From Granulosicoccus sp036478595 (GTDB lineage: Bacteria > Pseudomonadota > Gammaproteobacteria > Granulosicoccales > Granulosicoccaceae): DNA of 64,000 bases. How positions within the stretch are numbered: the first letter of the stretch is position 1; every line of letters begins with the position of its first letter. The position numbers were made by a program, and so were the translations under genes. The stretch spans positions 1 through 64,000 of the forward strand of contig JAZGEF010000073.1 of assembly GCA_036478595.1 (NCBI GenBank). The letters are read 5' to 3'. A model generated the notes under the pieces. That model had not been told where the DNA came from. It saw only the letters and a list, made by a program, of their open reading frames with translations, and searched no databases. Positions 23,808 through 32,811 of this stretch are shown here, piece after piece.

Positions 23808-25232
23808 ATGACTGATACTGAAACCTACAACTACAAAGTAGTTAGACAGTTTGCCGTGATGACGGTCGTCTGGGGCATTGTCGGCATGAGTGTAGGTGCG
23901 TACATCGCTGCGCAATTGGTCTGGCCTCAATTGAATTTTGATATTCCTTGGTTGTCGTTTGGGCGTCTTAGGCCGCTACACACTAACGCGGTAGTCTTCG
24001 CGTTCGGTGGCTGTGCTCTGTTCACCACGTCATACTACATTGTGCAGAGAACCTGCCATGCGCGTTTGTTTTCCGATCGACTTGCTGCCTTTACCTTTTG
24101 GGGCTGGCAGGCCGTCATTGTCAGTGCTGCCATTACGCTGCCAATGGGACTCACATCAACCAAAGAATACGCCGAACTCGAGTGGCCGATTGACATACTG
24201 ATTACGATCGTTTGGGTATCGTATGCCGTTGTGTTTTTTGGCACGATCATGAAGCGCCGCATCCGCCATATTTATGTGGCCAACTGGTTTTTTGGCGGGT
24301 TTATTCTGACGATAGCCATACTTCATTTGTTTAACAGCGCAGCATTGCCGGTATCGCTGTTTAAATCCTACTCCGCGTATGCAGGTGTGCAGGATGCAAT
24401 GATCCAGTGGTGGTATGGACACAACGCTGTCGGATTTTTTCTGACCGCGGGTTTTCTCGGCATCATGTACTACTTTATACCCAAACAAGCCGAGAGGCCG
24501 ATTTACTCTTATAGATTGTCAGTTGTGCATTTTTGGGCGCTGATCTTTACCTATATCTGGGCAGGGCCGCATCATCTGCATTACACGGCCTTGCCGGATT
24601 GGGCGCAGTCAGTGGGTATGGTGTTTTCACTCGTGTTACTAGCACCTTCATGGGGTGGAATGATCAACGGCATCATGACCCTCTCGGGTGCGTGGGAGAA
24701 ATTACGGGCCGACCCAATTCTGAAGTTTCTGGTGGTGTCAGTATCGTTCTACGGTATGTCCACCTTTGAAGGGCCGATGATGGCGATCAAAACGGTTAAT
24801 TCATTGTCGCATTACACTGATTGGACAATTGGCCACGTGCACTCCGGTGCGCTTGGTTGGAACGGCATGGTTACCATTGGCGCGTTGTATTACCTGTTTC
24901 CACGTTTGTTTAATCAAAATATACACAGCGTGCGACTGATTGAAGTGCATTTCTGGCTCGCGACAACCGGCATCGTTTTGTATATCACTGCAATGTGGGT
25001 ATCGGGAATAACTCAAGGATTGATGTGGAGAGCAGTCAATGCCGATGGCACCTTGACCTACAGTTTTGTCGAAAGTGTACAAGCGATGAAACCGTATTAC
25101 ATGATTCGATTGGCCGGTGGTTTGCTGTATCTGACCGGGATGTTTGTCATGGCTTATAACCTGATCAAAACAGTGGCTGCGGGCAAGGCGGTTGACAGCG
25201 CGCCAATTCCTGCTGTGTCACATTCACACTAG
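23808..25232 (+). CDS. ccoN: cbb3-type cytochrome c oxidase subunit I
   Basis: The catalytic subunit carrying haem b, haem b3 and CuB in the inner membrane. Histidine ligands lie in LRPLHTNAVVFAFGG (low-spin haem), WWYGHNAVGFFLTAGFLG (CuB and the cross-linked Tyr helix region), AGPHHLHYTALPDW (CuB His pair) and WTIGHVHSGALGWNG (haem ligands). Twelve hydrophobic helices and a length of 474 residues are normal. ATG 23808 follows CTGGAACCC. Confidence 0.97.
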   Translation: MTDTETYNYKVVRQFAVMTVVWGIVGMSVGAYIAAQLVWPQLNFDIPWLSFGRLRPLHTNAVVFAFGGCALFTTSYYIVQRTCHARLFSDRLAAFTFWGWQAVIVSAAITLPMGLTSTKEYAELEWPIDILITIVWVSYAVVFFGTIMKRRIRHIYVANWFFGGFILTIAILHLFNSAALPVSLFKSYSAYAGVQDAMIQWWYGHNAVGFFLTAGFLGIMYYFIPKQAERPIYSYRLSVVHFWALIFTYIWAGPHHLHYTALPDWAQSVGMVFSLVLLAPSWGGMINGIMTLSGAWEKLRADPILKFLVVSVSFYGMSTFEGPMMAIKTVNSLSHYTDWTIGHVHSGALGWNGMVTIGALYYLFPRLFNQNIHSVRLIEVHFWLATTGIVLYITAMWVSGITQGLMWRAVNADGTLTYSFVESVQAMKPYYMIRLAGGLLYLTGMFVMAYNLIKTVAAGKAVDSAPIPAVSHSH

Positions 25233-25329
25233 TGTTAGTTAACTTAACCATGGCCATAACATTGAGTGCGCTATGCACACAGAGTTGCACACGCGATCTT
25301 AACCCGGGCACAAACCTCAGGAATCAGAC

Positions 25330-25941
25330 ATGTCTCTGCAAAGAAAAATAGAACAAAATATCGGGCTGATGATTGTTCTGATAGTGCTCGTTGTCAGTGT
25401 TGGCGGCATCGTAGAGATTGCGCCTCTGTTTTATATGTCGGCAACCACAAAGCCTGTGGATAATCTAAAACCCTACGCGCCACTAGAGCTGACCGGTCGC
25501 GATCTTTATATCCGCGAGGGATGCGTGTCTTGTCATTCCCAGATGATACGTCCGCTAAGGGCTGAAACTGAACGCTACGGGCACTACTCCGTTGCAGGCG
25601 AATTTATTTACGACCGCCCATTTTTATGGGGCTCAAAACGCACCGGGCCAGATCTGGCTCGCGTCGGTGGCCGGTACAGTGATGAATGGCATCGGGTGCA
25701 TCTAATCAATCCGCGCGATGTTGTGCCTGAATCGATCATGCCAGGCTACCCCTGGTTGGCCAAAAATGAAGTGGATGCATCTGATATAGAGACAAAGCTG
25801 CGCGTCTTGCGTCGACTAGGGCACCCGTACACCGATGAGGACATTAGTACTGCTAAAGACGCTTTGGCGGGTAAAACCGAGATGGACGCGATGGTTGCGT
25901 ATTTGCAGAACCTTGGGCTGCTAATCGAGATGCGGAGATAA
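25330..25941 (+). CDS. ccoO: cbb3-type cytochrome c oxidase subunit II (mono-haem)
   Basis: A membrane-anchored cytochrome c. One N-terminal helix (LMIVLIVLVVSVGGIVEI) is followed by the haem-binding EGCVSCHSQMIRPL (CxxCH at about residue 65) and the family segment WGSKRTGPDLARVGGRYSD. It passes electrons from CcoP to CcoN. It follows ccoN after 97 bases and precedes ccoQ by two. Confidence 0.96.
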   Translation: MSLQRKIEQNIGLMIVLIVLVVSVGGIVEIAPLFYMSATTKPVDNLKPYAPLELTGRDLYIREGCVSCHSQMIRPLRAETERYGHYSVAGEFIYDRPFLWGSKRTGPDLARVGGRYSDEWHRVHLINPRDVVPESIMPGYPWLAKNEVDASDIETKLRVLRRLGHPYTDEDISTAKDALAGKTEMDAMVAYLQNLGLLIEMRR

Positions 25942-25943
25942 TC

Positions 25944-26117
25944 ATGAAAGACTTTCATATTTTCTGGACAGTATCATTGCTGGTTATTTTCGTAGCCATC
26001 ATTCTCTGGGCCTTCAGTAAAAATCGCAAAGCCGATTTCGCAGAGGCGGAACAACTGCCGCTGGAGCCGGATGACAGTGATCAGATTTTGCCGCCGGCAA
26101 AAGGAATGGAGCGATAA
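25944..26117 (+). CDS. ccoQ: cbb3 oxidase subunit CcoQ
   Basis: A 57-residue ORF from ATG 25944: a single membrane helix (LLVIFVAIILWAFSKNRK) followed by an acidic, Pro-containing tail (AEQLPLEPDDSDQI). This is the normal size and layout of CcoQ, a stabilising subunit. It lies exactly between ccoO and ccoP with two and one base gaps. Confidence 0.92.
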   Translation: MKDFHIFWTVSLLVIFVAIILWAFSKNRKADFAEAEQLPLEPDDSDQILPPAKGMER

Positions 26118-26118
26118 T

Positions 26119-27018
26119 ATGATTGATACCATGAGCAATTTTTGGCACTGGTTTGTCATCATACCAACGGTGCTTGGGCTGATTGGTTGTTATTGGTTGC
26201 TGAAAGCCAATTCAACAGGCGTTGCCGCGGATCAGGAAGCTGCAGAGGATCATGTGTGGGATGAAGATCTGCGTGAGTACAATAATCCACTTCCGAAGTG
26301 GTGGTATAACCTGTTTGTTATTACAATTGTATTTGGTGCGATTTATCTTGCCTTGTACCCAGGTCTTGGTAATTTCAAGGGGCTACTTAACTGGTCACAG
26401 CTAAGTCAGTACAATGAGGAGGTCGCGAGTGCTGAAGCCGGCTACGGCCCTCTATATGAAAAGTACTCGTCTACAAAACTGACAGAGTTGGCCACTGATC
26501 CCGAAGCACTAAAAACCGGCAAACGGCTGTTCTCTACTTATTGCACAACCTGCCATGGATCGGATGCGCGTGGCGCCAAAGGATTTCCGAATCTGCATGA
26601 CGGAGAGTGGCTGTATGGCGGCGAACCCGAGACCATCAAGGCCACTGTGATTGGTGGTCGAGCCGGGGTTATGCCTGCCTGGGGCGCGGTCATGGATGAT
26701 GACATGCTAAAGGCCGTGGTTGAATACGTGCAGTCTTTGCACACCAATGAAGGCGATGCAGAGAAGCTGGCTCTCGGAAAAGAGAAGTACGGTTTGTTTT
26801 GTGTAGCCTGCCATGGGCCAGATGGCGCAGGCAACAAGGCGCTGGGGGCTCCCGATCTGACCAACAACATCTGGTTGTACGGGGGGTCAGATCGCGTGCT
26901 TCTGGAAACACTGAAATTGGGCCGCAATGGCAAGATGCCGGCTCACGGCGATTTCCTCGGTGAAGACAAGGTGCATTTATTGGCAGCCTATGTCTACAGT
27001 CTGTCACAACAACCTTGA
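26119..27018 (+). CDS. ccoP: cbb3-type cytochrome c oxidase subunit III (di-haem)
   Basis: The di-haem electron entry subunit. N-terminal membrane anchor with FWHWFVIIPTVLGLIGCYWL and a second helix after NPLPKWWYNLFV, the CcoP signature. Two cytochrome c domains follow, with CTTCHG near residue 142 and CVACHG near 228; Met ligands are in AGVMPAWG and NGKMPAHG. ATG 26119 is placed one base after the ccoQ stop with GGAG upstream. Confidence 0.96.
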   Translation: MIDTMSNFWHWFVIIPTVLGLIGCYWLLKANSTGVAADQEAAEDHVWDEDLREYNNPLPKWWYNLFVITIVFGAIYLALYPGLGNFKGLLNWSQLSQYNEEVASAEAGYGPLYEKYSSTKLTELATDPEALKTGKRLFSTYCTTCHGSDARGAKGFPNLHDGEWLYGGEPETIKATVIGGRAGVMPAWGAVMDDDMLKAVVEYVQSLHTNEGDAEKLALGKEKYGLFCVACHGPDGAGNKALGAPDLTNNIWLYGGSDRVLLETLKLGRNGKMPAHGDFLGEDKVHLLAAYVYSLSQQP

Positions 27019-27043
27019 TGATTGACCGCATGGCGGTATACCA

Positions 27044-28450
27044 ATGGAACGCAAAATAGTACCAATAATACCCGCAGTAGAAATAGAACAACATCTGTAC
27101 GAGAAGCGGCAGAAAATCTATCCGCGGGAAGTCCATGGAATTTTTGCGAAGCTCAGGATCGCGGCCGTCGTCACATTACTCGGTCTCTACTATGGGGTCG
27201 CGTGGTTGCAATGGAGTGGTCGTCAGGCCGTGTTGTTCGACCTACCTGCAAGGAAGTTCTACGTATTTGGCCAGACCTTCTGGCCGCAGGATTTTTTCTA
27301 CCTCACACTACTGCTTATCTTCGCCGCATTGGCGTTGTTCTTTTTTACTACCTTGGCCGGGCGGCTATGGTGTGGTTATGCCTGCCCGCAAACCGTGTGG
27401 ACTGAAACATTCTTGTGGATCGAGCGCCTGGTGGAAGGCAGCCGCTCACAACAGATCAGGTTGGACAAGGCGAAAGGTAGCCGTAATACCATTGTGCGTA
27501 AAACCATTAAACACGCCTTGTGGATAATCTTTTCGTTATGGACTGGTTTTACCTTTGTTGGCTACTTCACCCCGATAAGGGAACTCGGCTTGGACGTTCT
27601 TGCCTTGTCGGTCACCGGTTGGTCACTGTTCTGGATTTTGTTCTATAGCTTTGCCACCTATGGCAATGCGGGTTGGATGCGCGAACAGGTTTGTCTTCAC
27701 ATGTGTCCCTATGCCCGTTTCCAGAGTTCGATGTTCGACAAAAACACCTTGATCATCTCTTATGATGTAGCTCGTGGAGAGCCTCGAGGTAAGCTAAAAG
27801 CCAAAGCAGCTTCACCAACAAGCACTGGGGATTGCATCGACTGTACCTTGTGTGTGCAAGTGTGCCCTACCGGTATCGACATTCGGCAGGGGCTGCAATA
27901 TGAGTGCATAGGATGTGCTGCCTGTATTGACGCTTGTGATGAGGTCATGGAAAAAACCAAAAAACCCAAAGGACTGATCCGGTACACAACCGAAAATGCC
28001 CTGGAGGGTAACCCTGCCCGGTTGCTTCGACCACGAGTTATTATCTATGCCACTGTCTTGCTGGCGCTGTTAACGGTGCTCATCTACAGCATCACTCAGC
28101 GAAAGCTAGTGGATATCGACGTTATTCGTGATCGTAATGCTCTGTATCGAGAGCTTGACGATGGCACGATCGAGAACACCTATACGCTAAAAATTCTGAA
28201 CAAAACTGAGCAGCCGCAGCGTTTCAAATTAACCGCGACCGGCCTGGACGAACTAATACTTCAGTCGGATGATGAAATAATTGAGGTTGATTCTGGTTCA
28301 GTTAAAAACTTGGTAGTCCGGCTACAAATTCACTATGAGCAGGTGCCGGCTACTTCCAATCAGGTGGAATTCCACATTGCATCGGAGTCAGATCCGGATT
28401 TGCGCACGCTGGAACCGGCTCGTTTTCTTGCACCGCAGATGGATAATTAA
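27044..28450 (+). CDS. ccoG: cbb3 oxidase accessory protein CcoG (RdxA/FixG)
   Basis: A membrane ferredoxin-like protein that reduces copper(II) for cbb3 assembly in Rhodobacter. About five helices; the RLWCGYACPQTVWTE motif and CLHMCPYARFQ lie near residues 110 and 215. Two 4Fe-4S cluster motifs follow (DCIDCTLCVQVCPTGIDIR and ECIGCAACIDACDEVM), and a C-terminal immunoglobulin-like FixG domain begins near residue 355. Length is normal. It directly precedes ccoH with no gap. Confidence 0.95.
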   Translation: MERKIVPIIPAVEIEQHLYEKRQKIYPREVHGIFAKLRIAAVVTLLGLYYGVAWLQWSGRQAVLFDLPARKFYVFGQTFWPQDFFYLTLLLIFAALALFFFTTLAGRLWCGYACPQTVWTETFLWIERLVEGSRSQQIRLDKAKGSRNTIVRKTIKHALWIIFSLWTGFTFVGYFTPIRELGLDVLALSVTGWSLFWILFYSFATYGNAGWMREQVCLHMCPYARFQSSMFDKNTLIISYDVARGEPRGKLKAKAASPTSTGDCIDCTLCVQVCPTGIDIRQGLQYECIGCAACIDACDEVMEKTKKPKGLIRYTTENALEGNPARLLRPRVIIYATVLLALLTVLIYSITQRKLVDIDVIRDRNALYRELDDGTIENTYTLKILNKTEQPQRFKLTATGLDELILQSDDEIIEVDSGSVKNLVVRLQIHYEQVPATSNQVEFHIASESDPDLRTLEPARFLAPQMDN

Positions 28451-28960
28451 ATGAGTACATCGCTGCACGACGCATCAGTGAACCAGGCAGGCTTGCCTTG
28501 GTATCGGTATCCAACAGTACTACTGATTGTTGCTATTCCGACTGTGGCAGTGATCGTGGGGTTTGCCATGTTGGCTATTTCATTCGCCACCTTCGATGGC
28601 GTCGTTGTTGATGACTACTATAAACACGGAAAAGGGATTAACCAGGTGCTTCACCGCGACGAAACCGCGAGAACACTGGGTGTTGTTGCAGAAGTATCCT
28701 TTAACGAACTCTCTGTAACTGCTGATCTAAAAGCTGACGACACTATCGCTTGGCCAGAGAGCCTGTCACTCCGTATTTTGCATCCCACTCAGGCTGGACG
28801 GGATATTGTTGTGGATATGTCGCGCGAGATGGGCCAGCGGTACACCGCCGATCAGGTGGTTTTCAAACCGGGAGAATGGATCTTGCAAATTGAAACCACT
28901 CAATGGCGATTGAGCAACCGTGTCAGTATCGGAAAAAACTCAGTGCTGAAACTTAAGTGA
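28451..28960 (+). CDS. ccoH: FixH/CcoH family protein
   Basis: A single-span membrane protein of the FixH family. The helix TVLLIVAIPTVAVIVGFAML is followed by VVDDYYKHGKGINQVLHRDE, the family signature, and a periplasmic beta domain. CcoH contacts CcoN and helps assembly or stability. It starts at the base after the ccoG stop and ends the rightward oxidase operon. ccoI and ccoS, which normally follow, lie instead on the other strand at 20.4-22.9 kb. Confidence 0.9.
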   Translation: MSTSLHDASVNQAGLPWYRYPTVLLIVAIPTVAVIVGFAMLAISFATFDGVVVDDYYKHGKGINQVLHRDETARTLGVVAEVSFNELSVTADLKADDTIAWPESLSLRILHPTQAGRDIVVDMSREMGQRYTADQVVFKPGEWILQIETTQWRLSNRVSIGKNSVLKLK

Positions 28961-29012
28961 TTAGCATTGGGCTCATTTATACCCAAGCTACTAGTCATAT
29001 CATGATCGCCCC

Positions 29013-29369
29013 GTGGCGCAGATGCCTAAGGCTATAGAGCAATGCATAATAGATCAGCAAACTCAGATACGTAGTTTGCTTGAACTGTTTAAATCGTCGG
29101 GCGACATGCCTGTGGTATTAGCTTGTGATTGCAATGTGCAACGCACATCCAGTTCACGTCTATTGCTCGAAACAGTATTGACTAACTCAGCTGTTACGAT
29201 GGGATGGCAAATGAGGCAAGCGCCACGCGATGCCAGATTGGAACATGATGTCGATCATATCGACTACATTTGGTACGGTGGTTCTATTAGGCCTGTGGGC
29301 TTGTACCGATCTAACGACGCTGGCGGTTCAGATCACGCTCCTGTCTTCGCTGACTTCTTAATTAACTAA
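29013..29369 (+). pseudogene. C-terminal fragment of an endonuclease/exonuclease/phosphatase protein
   Basis: The frame holds the second half of an EEP-superfamily hydrolase: VVLACDCNVQRTSSSRLLL (the D-x-N motif) and GSDHAPVFADF (the terminal catalytic His motif). The N-terminal half, with the Asn and Glu metal ligands, is missing; an in-frame TGA lies just before the GTG at 29013. Relatives are about 240 residues or more. It is most likely a decayed gene, although a short product could still be made. Confidence 0.65.
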
Positions 29370-29388
29370 ATACAGGAACAACATCAAC

Positions 29389-30216
29389 ATGGATTTGATA
29401 AGGCTCGCGTCATTCTCAGATGGCGAAATTGGTGGTAACCCAGCTGGTGTTTATATAGCTGATAAGCATCCTGAAGTAGCGCAAATGCATGCCATTGCTG
29501 CCGATGTTGGTTATTCAGAAACGGCGTTTGCCGAACCCATGGGTTGCAACTGGCGTGTCCGTTATTTCGCGCCTGAATCAGAAGTGCCTTTTTGTGGGCA
29601 CGCGACCATCGCCTTAGGGGCGGCGCTGTCGATGAAAAATGGCACTGGCGTATACACCTTACAATTGAATGAGGCAGAGATAACGGTTGAGGGCTTTATG
29701 CAATCGGGTGAGTATTCAGCTGCGCTGCAGTCTCCTCCTACTCATTCAAAAGCGGCGGAGCACGCCTTGATTGATGATGCGCTTCAACTGTTTGGTTATA
29801 CAAAGGATGATCTTGACGATTCCTTGCCACCGGCTTTTGCTAATGGCGGAGCCAATCATCTGGTTATTGGGTTAAATTCACGTAGTGCCCTGGCTAACAT
29901 GCAGTACTGCTTAGATGAGGGTCGAAATTTTATGAATGACGCAAAGCTTGTTACGGTGATGTTTGTGTTTTCTGAAAATGAGCAGTTGTTCCATACCCGA
30001 AATGCCTTTGCATCGGGTGGCGTATTAGAAGATCCTGCAACCGGTGCGGCTACGGCTGCATTCGCGGGCTATTTGCGAGATATTCAATGGCCGCATAAGG
30101 GCACGATCGATATCGTACAAGGCGAGGATATGGGCGCGCGATCATTAATACGGGCTGAAATTGATGACCAGATAGGTTCATCGATCCGAGTATCAGGGGC
30201 TGTTCGGCAAATCTAG
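29389..30216 (+). CDS. PhzF family isomerase/epimerase-like protein
   Basis: A PhzF/DapF-fold protein. Signatures are FSDGEIGGNPAGVYIAD near the N-terminus, the catalytic Glu in GYSETAFA, the RYFAPESEVPFCGHATIALG box and the C-terminal EDPATGAATAAFAGYLR. PhzF itself isomerises a phenazine precursor; most homologues, like this one, have no known substrate, and there are no phenazine genes nearby. Length is normal. Confidence 0.88.
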   Translation: MDLIRLASFSDGEIGGNPAGVYIADKHPEVAQMHAIAADVGYSETAFAEPMGCNWRVRYFAPESEVPFCGHATIALGAALSMKNGTGVYTLQLNEAEITVEGFMQSGEYSAALQSPPTHSKAAEHALIDDALQLFGYTKDDLDDSLPPAFANGGANHLVIGLNSRSALANMQYCLDEGRNFMNDAKLVTVMFVFSENEQLFHTRNAFASGGVLEDPATGAATAAFAGYLRDIQWPHKGTIDIVQGEDMGARSLIRAEIDDQIGSSIRVSGAVRQI

Positions 30217-30233
30217 CCGCTACGCTGATGGTC

Positions 30234-31016
30234 TTAGGATATATGACCGAGCCAGTTGCGCAGTTCAGTCATTCTGACATTCGGCCTTAGGTCATTACCC
30301 AACACTCCCAGTTCCTTTGCTGCCGTTTGATCGGTGTCAGCAATATCAAGCGCATCTGCTTTGTCAGAGTTTTGCCAAATCGTTTCTGGTGTGCGCAATA
30401 GATTTGCAACCCACGCCGCCGTAAACTCTGGATGGTATTGCATGCCCCAAAAGTCAATTCCCTCACATTCATAGGAAAAGGCCTGAATGGGAGAGTGTGC
30501 ATTCTCGGCAAGCAAGATCGCTTTTTCTGGGAGCTTTTGAACTTCATCGCGGTGTACGCACGGCACGGCATAGCAATCTTCTCGGCCTTTAAGCAAAGGG
30601 TGTTGTTTGCCTTCCTGGGTTCTGTTGATATCTAGTGCAAGCCCTATCTCCATGCCATTCGGGGATGCGCCGATTATGCCGCCTAAAATAACCGCGGCGA
30701 GTTGCATGCCGTTGCATGACCCGAGTACAGGCAGGCCTTTGTCAAATACGCTGGTAACAGCTGATCGCAGTGGAGCAGCCTCTGGTGCATCCACAGACCA
30801 AGGCACGCCAGACCCTGTCAGCACTACACCATCCACATTCTCAAAATCGCCTTCGTTCAATGAAGTTTCGTATGGAGCGATTATTCTGTAGCTAATATTT
30901 GAATCTTGAGATTTTAGTGCTCGCCCGTAGTTTTCTGCCGGAGTGACACCGACTCTGGATCGAGCATCTTCAGCAAGGCTTTTAGAATTTCCTTCCAGTA
31001 TGAGTATAGTTTTCAT
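30234..31016 (-). CDS. Class I glutamine amidotransferase-like protein
   Basis: A GATase1 domain protein resembling the glutaminase part of GMP synthase and gamma-glutamyl hydrolase-type proteins. The nucleophile Cys is in LGSCNGMQLAAVILGG and the His/Glu dyad in MQYHPEFTA. VVLTGSGVPWSV forms the oxyanion region. There is no synthase domain, so it may transfer ammonia to a separate partner or act as a free-standing amidase; the substrate is unknown. It is convergent with the phzF-like gene. Confidence 0.85.
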   Translation of the reverse strand: MKTILILEGNSKSLAEDARSRVGVTPAENYGRALKSQDSNISYRIIAPYETSLNEGDFENVDGVVLTGSGVPWSVDAPEAAPLRSAVTSVFDKGLPVLGSCNGMQLAAVILGGIIGASPNGMEIGLALDINRTQEGKQHPLLKGREDCYAVPCVHRDEVQKLPEKAILLAENAHSPIQAFSYECEGIDFWGMQYHPEFTAAWVANLLRTPETIWQNSDKADALDIADTDQTAAKELGVLGNDLRPNVRMTELRNWLGHIS

Positions 31017-31200
31017 AGCGTAGATACTCGCCGTCGAGGTTTTTGTGTGTGTTGCGTATTTGACCTGTTGCCTACATGCGAGCGACCGTATACGCCCGTT
31101 TTAATGCCACGGGTTTTATGTTAAGCGCGTGTGTAGAGCGAGTCATGCTTTTAATCTAGTGCTTTGAGATAACCTCGTCAACAGAGTATTAAGTTTAACA

Positions 31201-31440
31201 CTAGGGATGCCAATGTTCAGTTTTAAAGGATGCATCTTCATATCTGAAACGCAGAGATAACACTTGTACGGTAGCCAATATGAGGCAGCCAGATTGCTTT
31301 ATGTCGATGCGAGCTTCAAAGCCAATGCGCAGCCAACATTTTAAAGCGCGAAGTTCATTATTCTTTTGTTGGCCAGCTGATTGAGCAATAACAGCTAGCA
31401 TTCCAATTGATACTACAGGCCAGTAAAAATCAGGGTTCAC
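31201..31440 (-). CDS. Doubtful small membrane ORF in a gene-poor gap
   Basis: A GTG-started frame of 79 codons with a helix at FYWPVVSIGMLAVIAQSAG and later basic and hydrophobic parts. In the same frame, coding-like sequence (VSIFSVAYGLYSAV) continues upstream without a start codon, so it may be a 5'-truncated gene. No family is recognised. The rest of 31017-31674 holds a short minus-strand frame ending in ALPMGFIQR near 31437 and AT-rich promoter sequence before phnS. Confidence 0.3.
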   Translation of the reverse strand: MNPDFYWPVVSIGMLAVIAQSAGQQKNNELRALKCWLRIGFEARIDIKQSGCLILATVQVLSLRFRYEDASFKTEHWHP

Positions 31441-31555
31441 CGCTGAATAAAGCCCATAGGCAACGCTAAAGATTGAAACAGTGGATCTAAAGCGGTACCC
31501 TCAGGTGTAGCAAGGGTTTTGAATTCAAACCATTGTTAATAATATGTATTCAAAA

Positions 31556-31575
31556 TTCCTATCAACTAGTAGGAA
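31556..31575. promoter_or_regulatory. Inverted repeat upstream of phnS (possible operator)
   Basis: TTCCTA and TAGGAA are separated by eight bases, about 100 bases before phnS. The heptamer TTCCTAT recurs between the LysR gene and phnA at 36874-36880, so both could be bound by that regulator. This is inference. Confidence 0.4.
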
Positions 31576-31674
31576 ATAATTATTTGAGATCCAGTGCGTA
31601 TTGCTGGAAATTGAGCATTTACCGTAGCAAGTAAAAAGATAACAGGCTCATCATTTTAACCGGAGGGGAACACC

Positions 31675-32697
31675 ATGTTGCGATCACTATTAAGTATGTC
31701 TGTAGCGGCAACGCTATTGGCTGTCACATCGTTTACGGCAATAGCCGCAACCGAGCTCACTGTCTACACGGCAGTAGAAGCAGAAGATCTAAAACGCTAT
31801 GCCGAAACGTTCAATGCAGATCATCCTGATATCACCATCAATTGGGTGCGCGACTCCACTGGCATTGTTACAGCAAAACTGCTAGCCGAAAAAGATAACC
31901 CTCAAGCTGATGTTGTATGGGGTTTGGCTGCTACATCTTTGTTGTTACTAAAAAGTGAAGGCATGCTAGAGCCCTATGCGCCAGCAGGTGTAGAAAAACT
32001 GGATCCAAAATTCGTTGATAAGTCTGATCCACCAACCTGGACGGGTATGGATGCCTGGGTGGCTGCGGTTTGTTACAACACCGTTGAGGCTGGCAAGCTT
32101 GGTCTAACTCCTCCATCGTCATGGCAGGATCTGACAGACCCAATGTATAAAGGCCACGTGATTATGCCTAACCCTAATTCATCTGGAACCGGTTTTCTTG
32201 ATGTGTCCAGTTGGTTGCAAATGTTTGGTGAAGAAGGGGGCTGGGCTTACATGGATGGCTTGCACGATAACATAGCGCGCTACACTCACTCCGGGTCAAA
32301 GCCTTGCAAGTTAGCTGCTGCGGGTGAAATTCCTATTGGTGTTTCTTTTGCTTTTCGTGGCGCAAAGTCGAAGGCTGCAGGTGCGCCTTTAGAAATCATC
32401 GTGCCGACTGAAGGTGTAGGTTGGGATATGGAGGCGACAGCTATCATTGCAGGCACTGCAAACTTGGATGCCGCGAAAAAATTAGTGGATTGGACGGTAA
32501 CGCAAAAAGCCAACGAGATGTATAACACGGGTTATGCAGTGGTTGCGATCCCCGGCATAGCAAAACCGGTTGAGCACTTTCCTGAAGGCCTAACCGAAGC
32601 CATGATCGACAACGACTTCGAATTTGCGGCTAATAATCGCAAGCGTATTCTTACCGAATGGCAAACCCGATACGACTCCAAATCTGAAGCCAAATAA
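31675..32697 (+). CDS. phnS: 2-aminoethylphosphonate ABC transporter substrate-binding protein
   Basis: A periplasmic binding protein of the iron(III)/AEP type with a Sec signal peptide (LLSMSVAATLLAVTSFTAIA, cleaved after AIA). Mature features are ELTVYTAVEAEDLKRYAETF, DSTGIVTAKLLAEKDNPQAD and the SGTGFLDVSSWLQMFGEEGG loop that binds the anion in relatives. It belongs with the putative AEP importer family (phnS2 type). It has a strong GGAGGGG site. Downstream phnT and phnU supply the ATPase and permease, and the neighbouring AEP degradation genes support the substrate. A stem-loop after the stop probably lowers expression of the later genes. Confidence 0.87.
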   Translation: MLRSLLSMSVAATLLAVTSFTAIAATELTVYTAVEAEDLKRYAETFNADHPDITINWVRDSTGIVTAKLLAEKDNPQADVVWGLAATSLLLLKSEGMLEPYAPAGVEKLDPKFVDKSDPPTWTGMDAWVAAVCYNTVEAGKLGLTPPSSWQDLTDPMYKGHVIMPNPNSSGTGFLDVSSWLQMFGEEGGWAYMDGLHDNIARYTHSGSKPCKLAAAGEIPIGVSFAFRGAKSKAAGAPLEIIVPTEGVGWDMEATAIIAGTANLDAAKKLVDWTVTQKANEMYNTGYAVVAIPGIAKPVEHFPEGLTEAMIDNDFEFAANNRKRILTEWQTRYDSKSEAK

Positions 32698-32720
32698 GGC
32701 TGACTATTGGTAGTTAAGTG

Positions 32721-32750
32721 CAAAGGGGGCGTTCTGCCTCCTTTGTTTTC
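32721..32750 (+). terminator. Stem-loop with T tract after phnS (attenuator or terminator)
   Basis: CAAAGGGGGC and GCCTCCTTTG pair around GTTCT and are followed by TTTTC. Its place between the binding-protein gene and phnT suits partial termination, giving more binding protein than ATPase. Confidence 0.7.
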
Positions 32751-32811
32751 GTAGATTGTATAGAGTGAAATCACTAGAAGCGGCGTCTGCCGTCACCTAC
32801 CTGAGTGCAAC

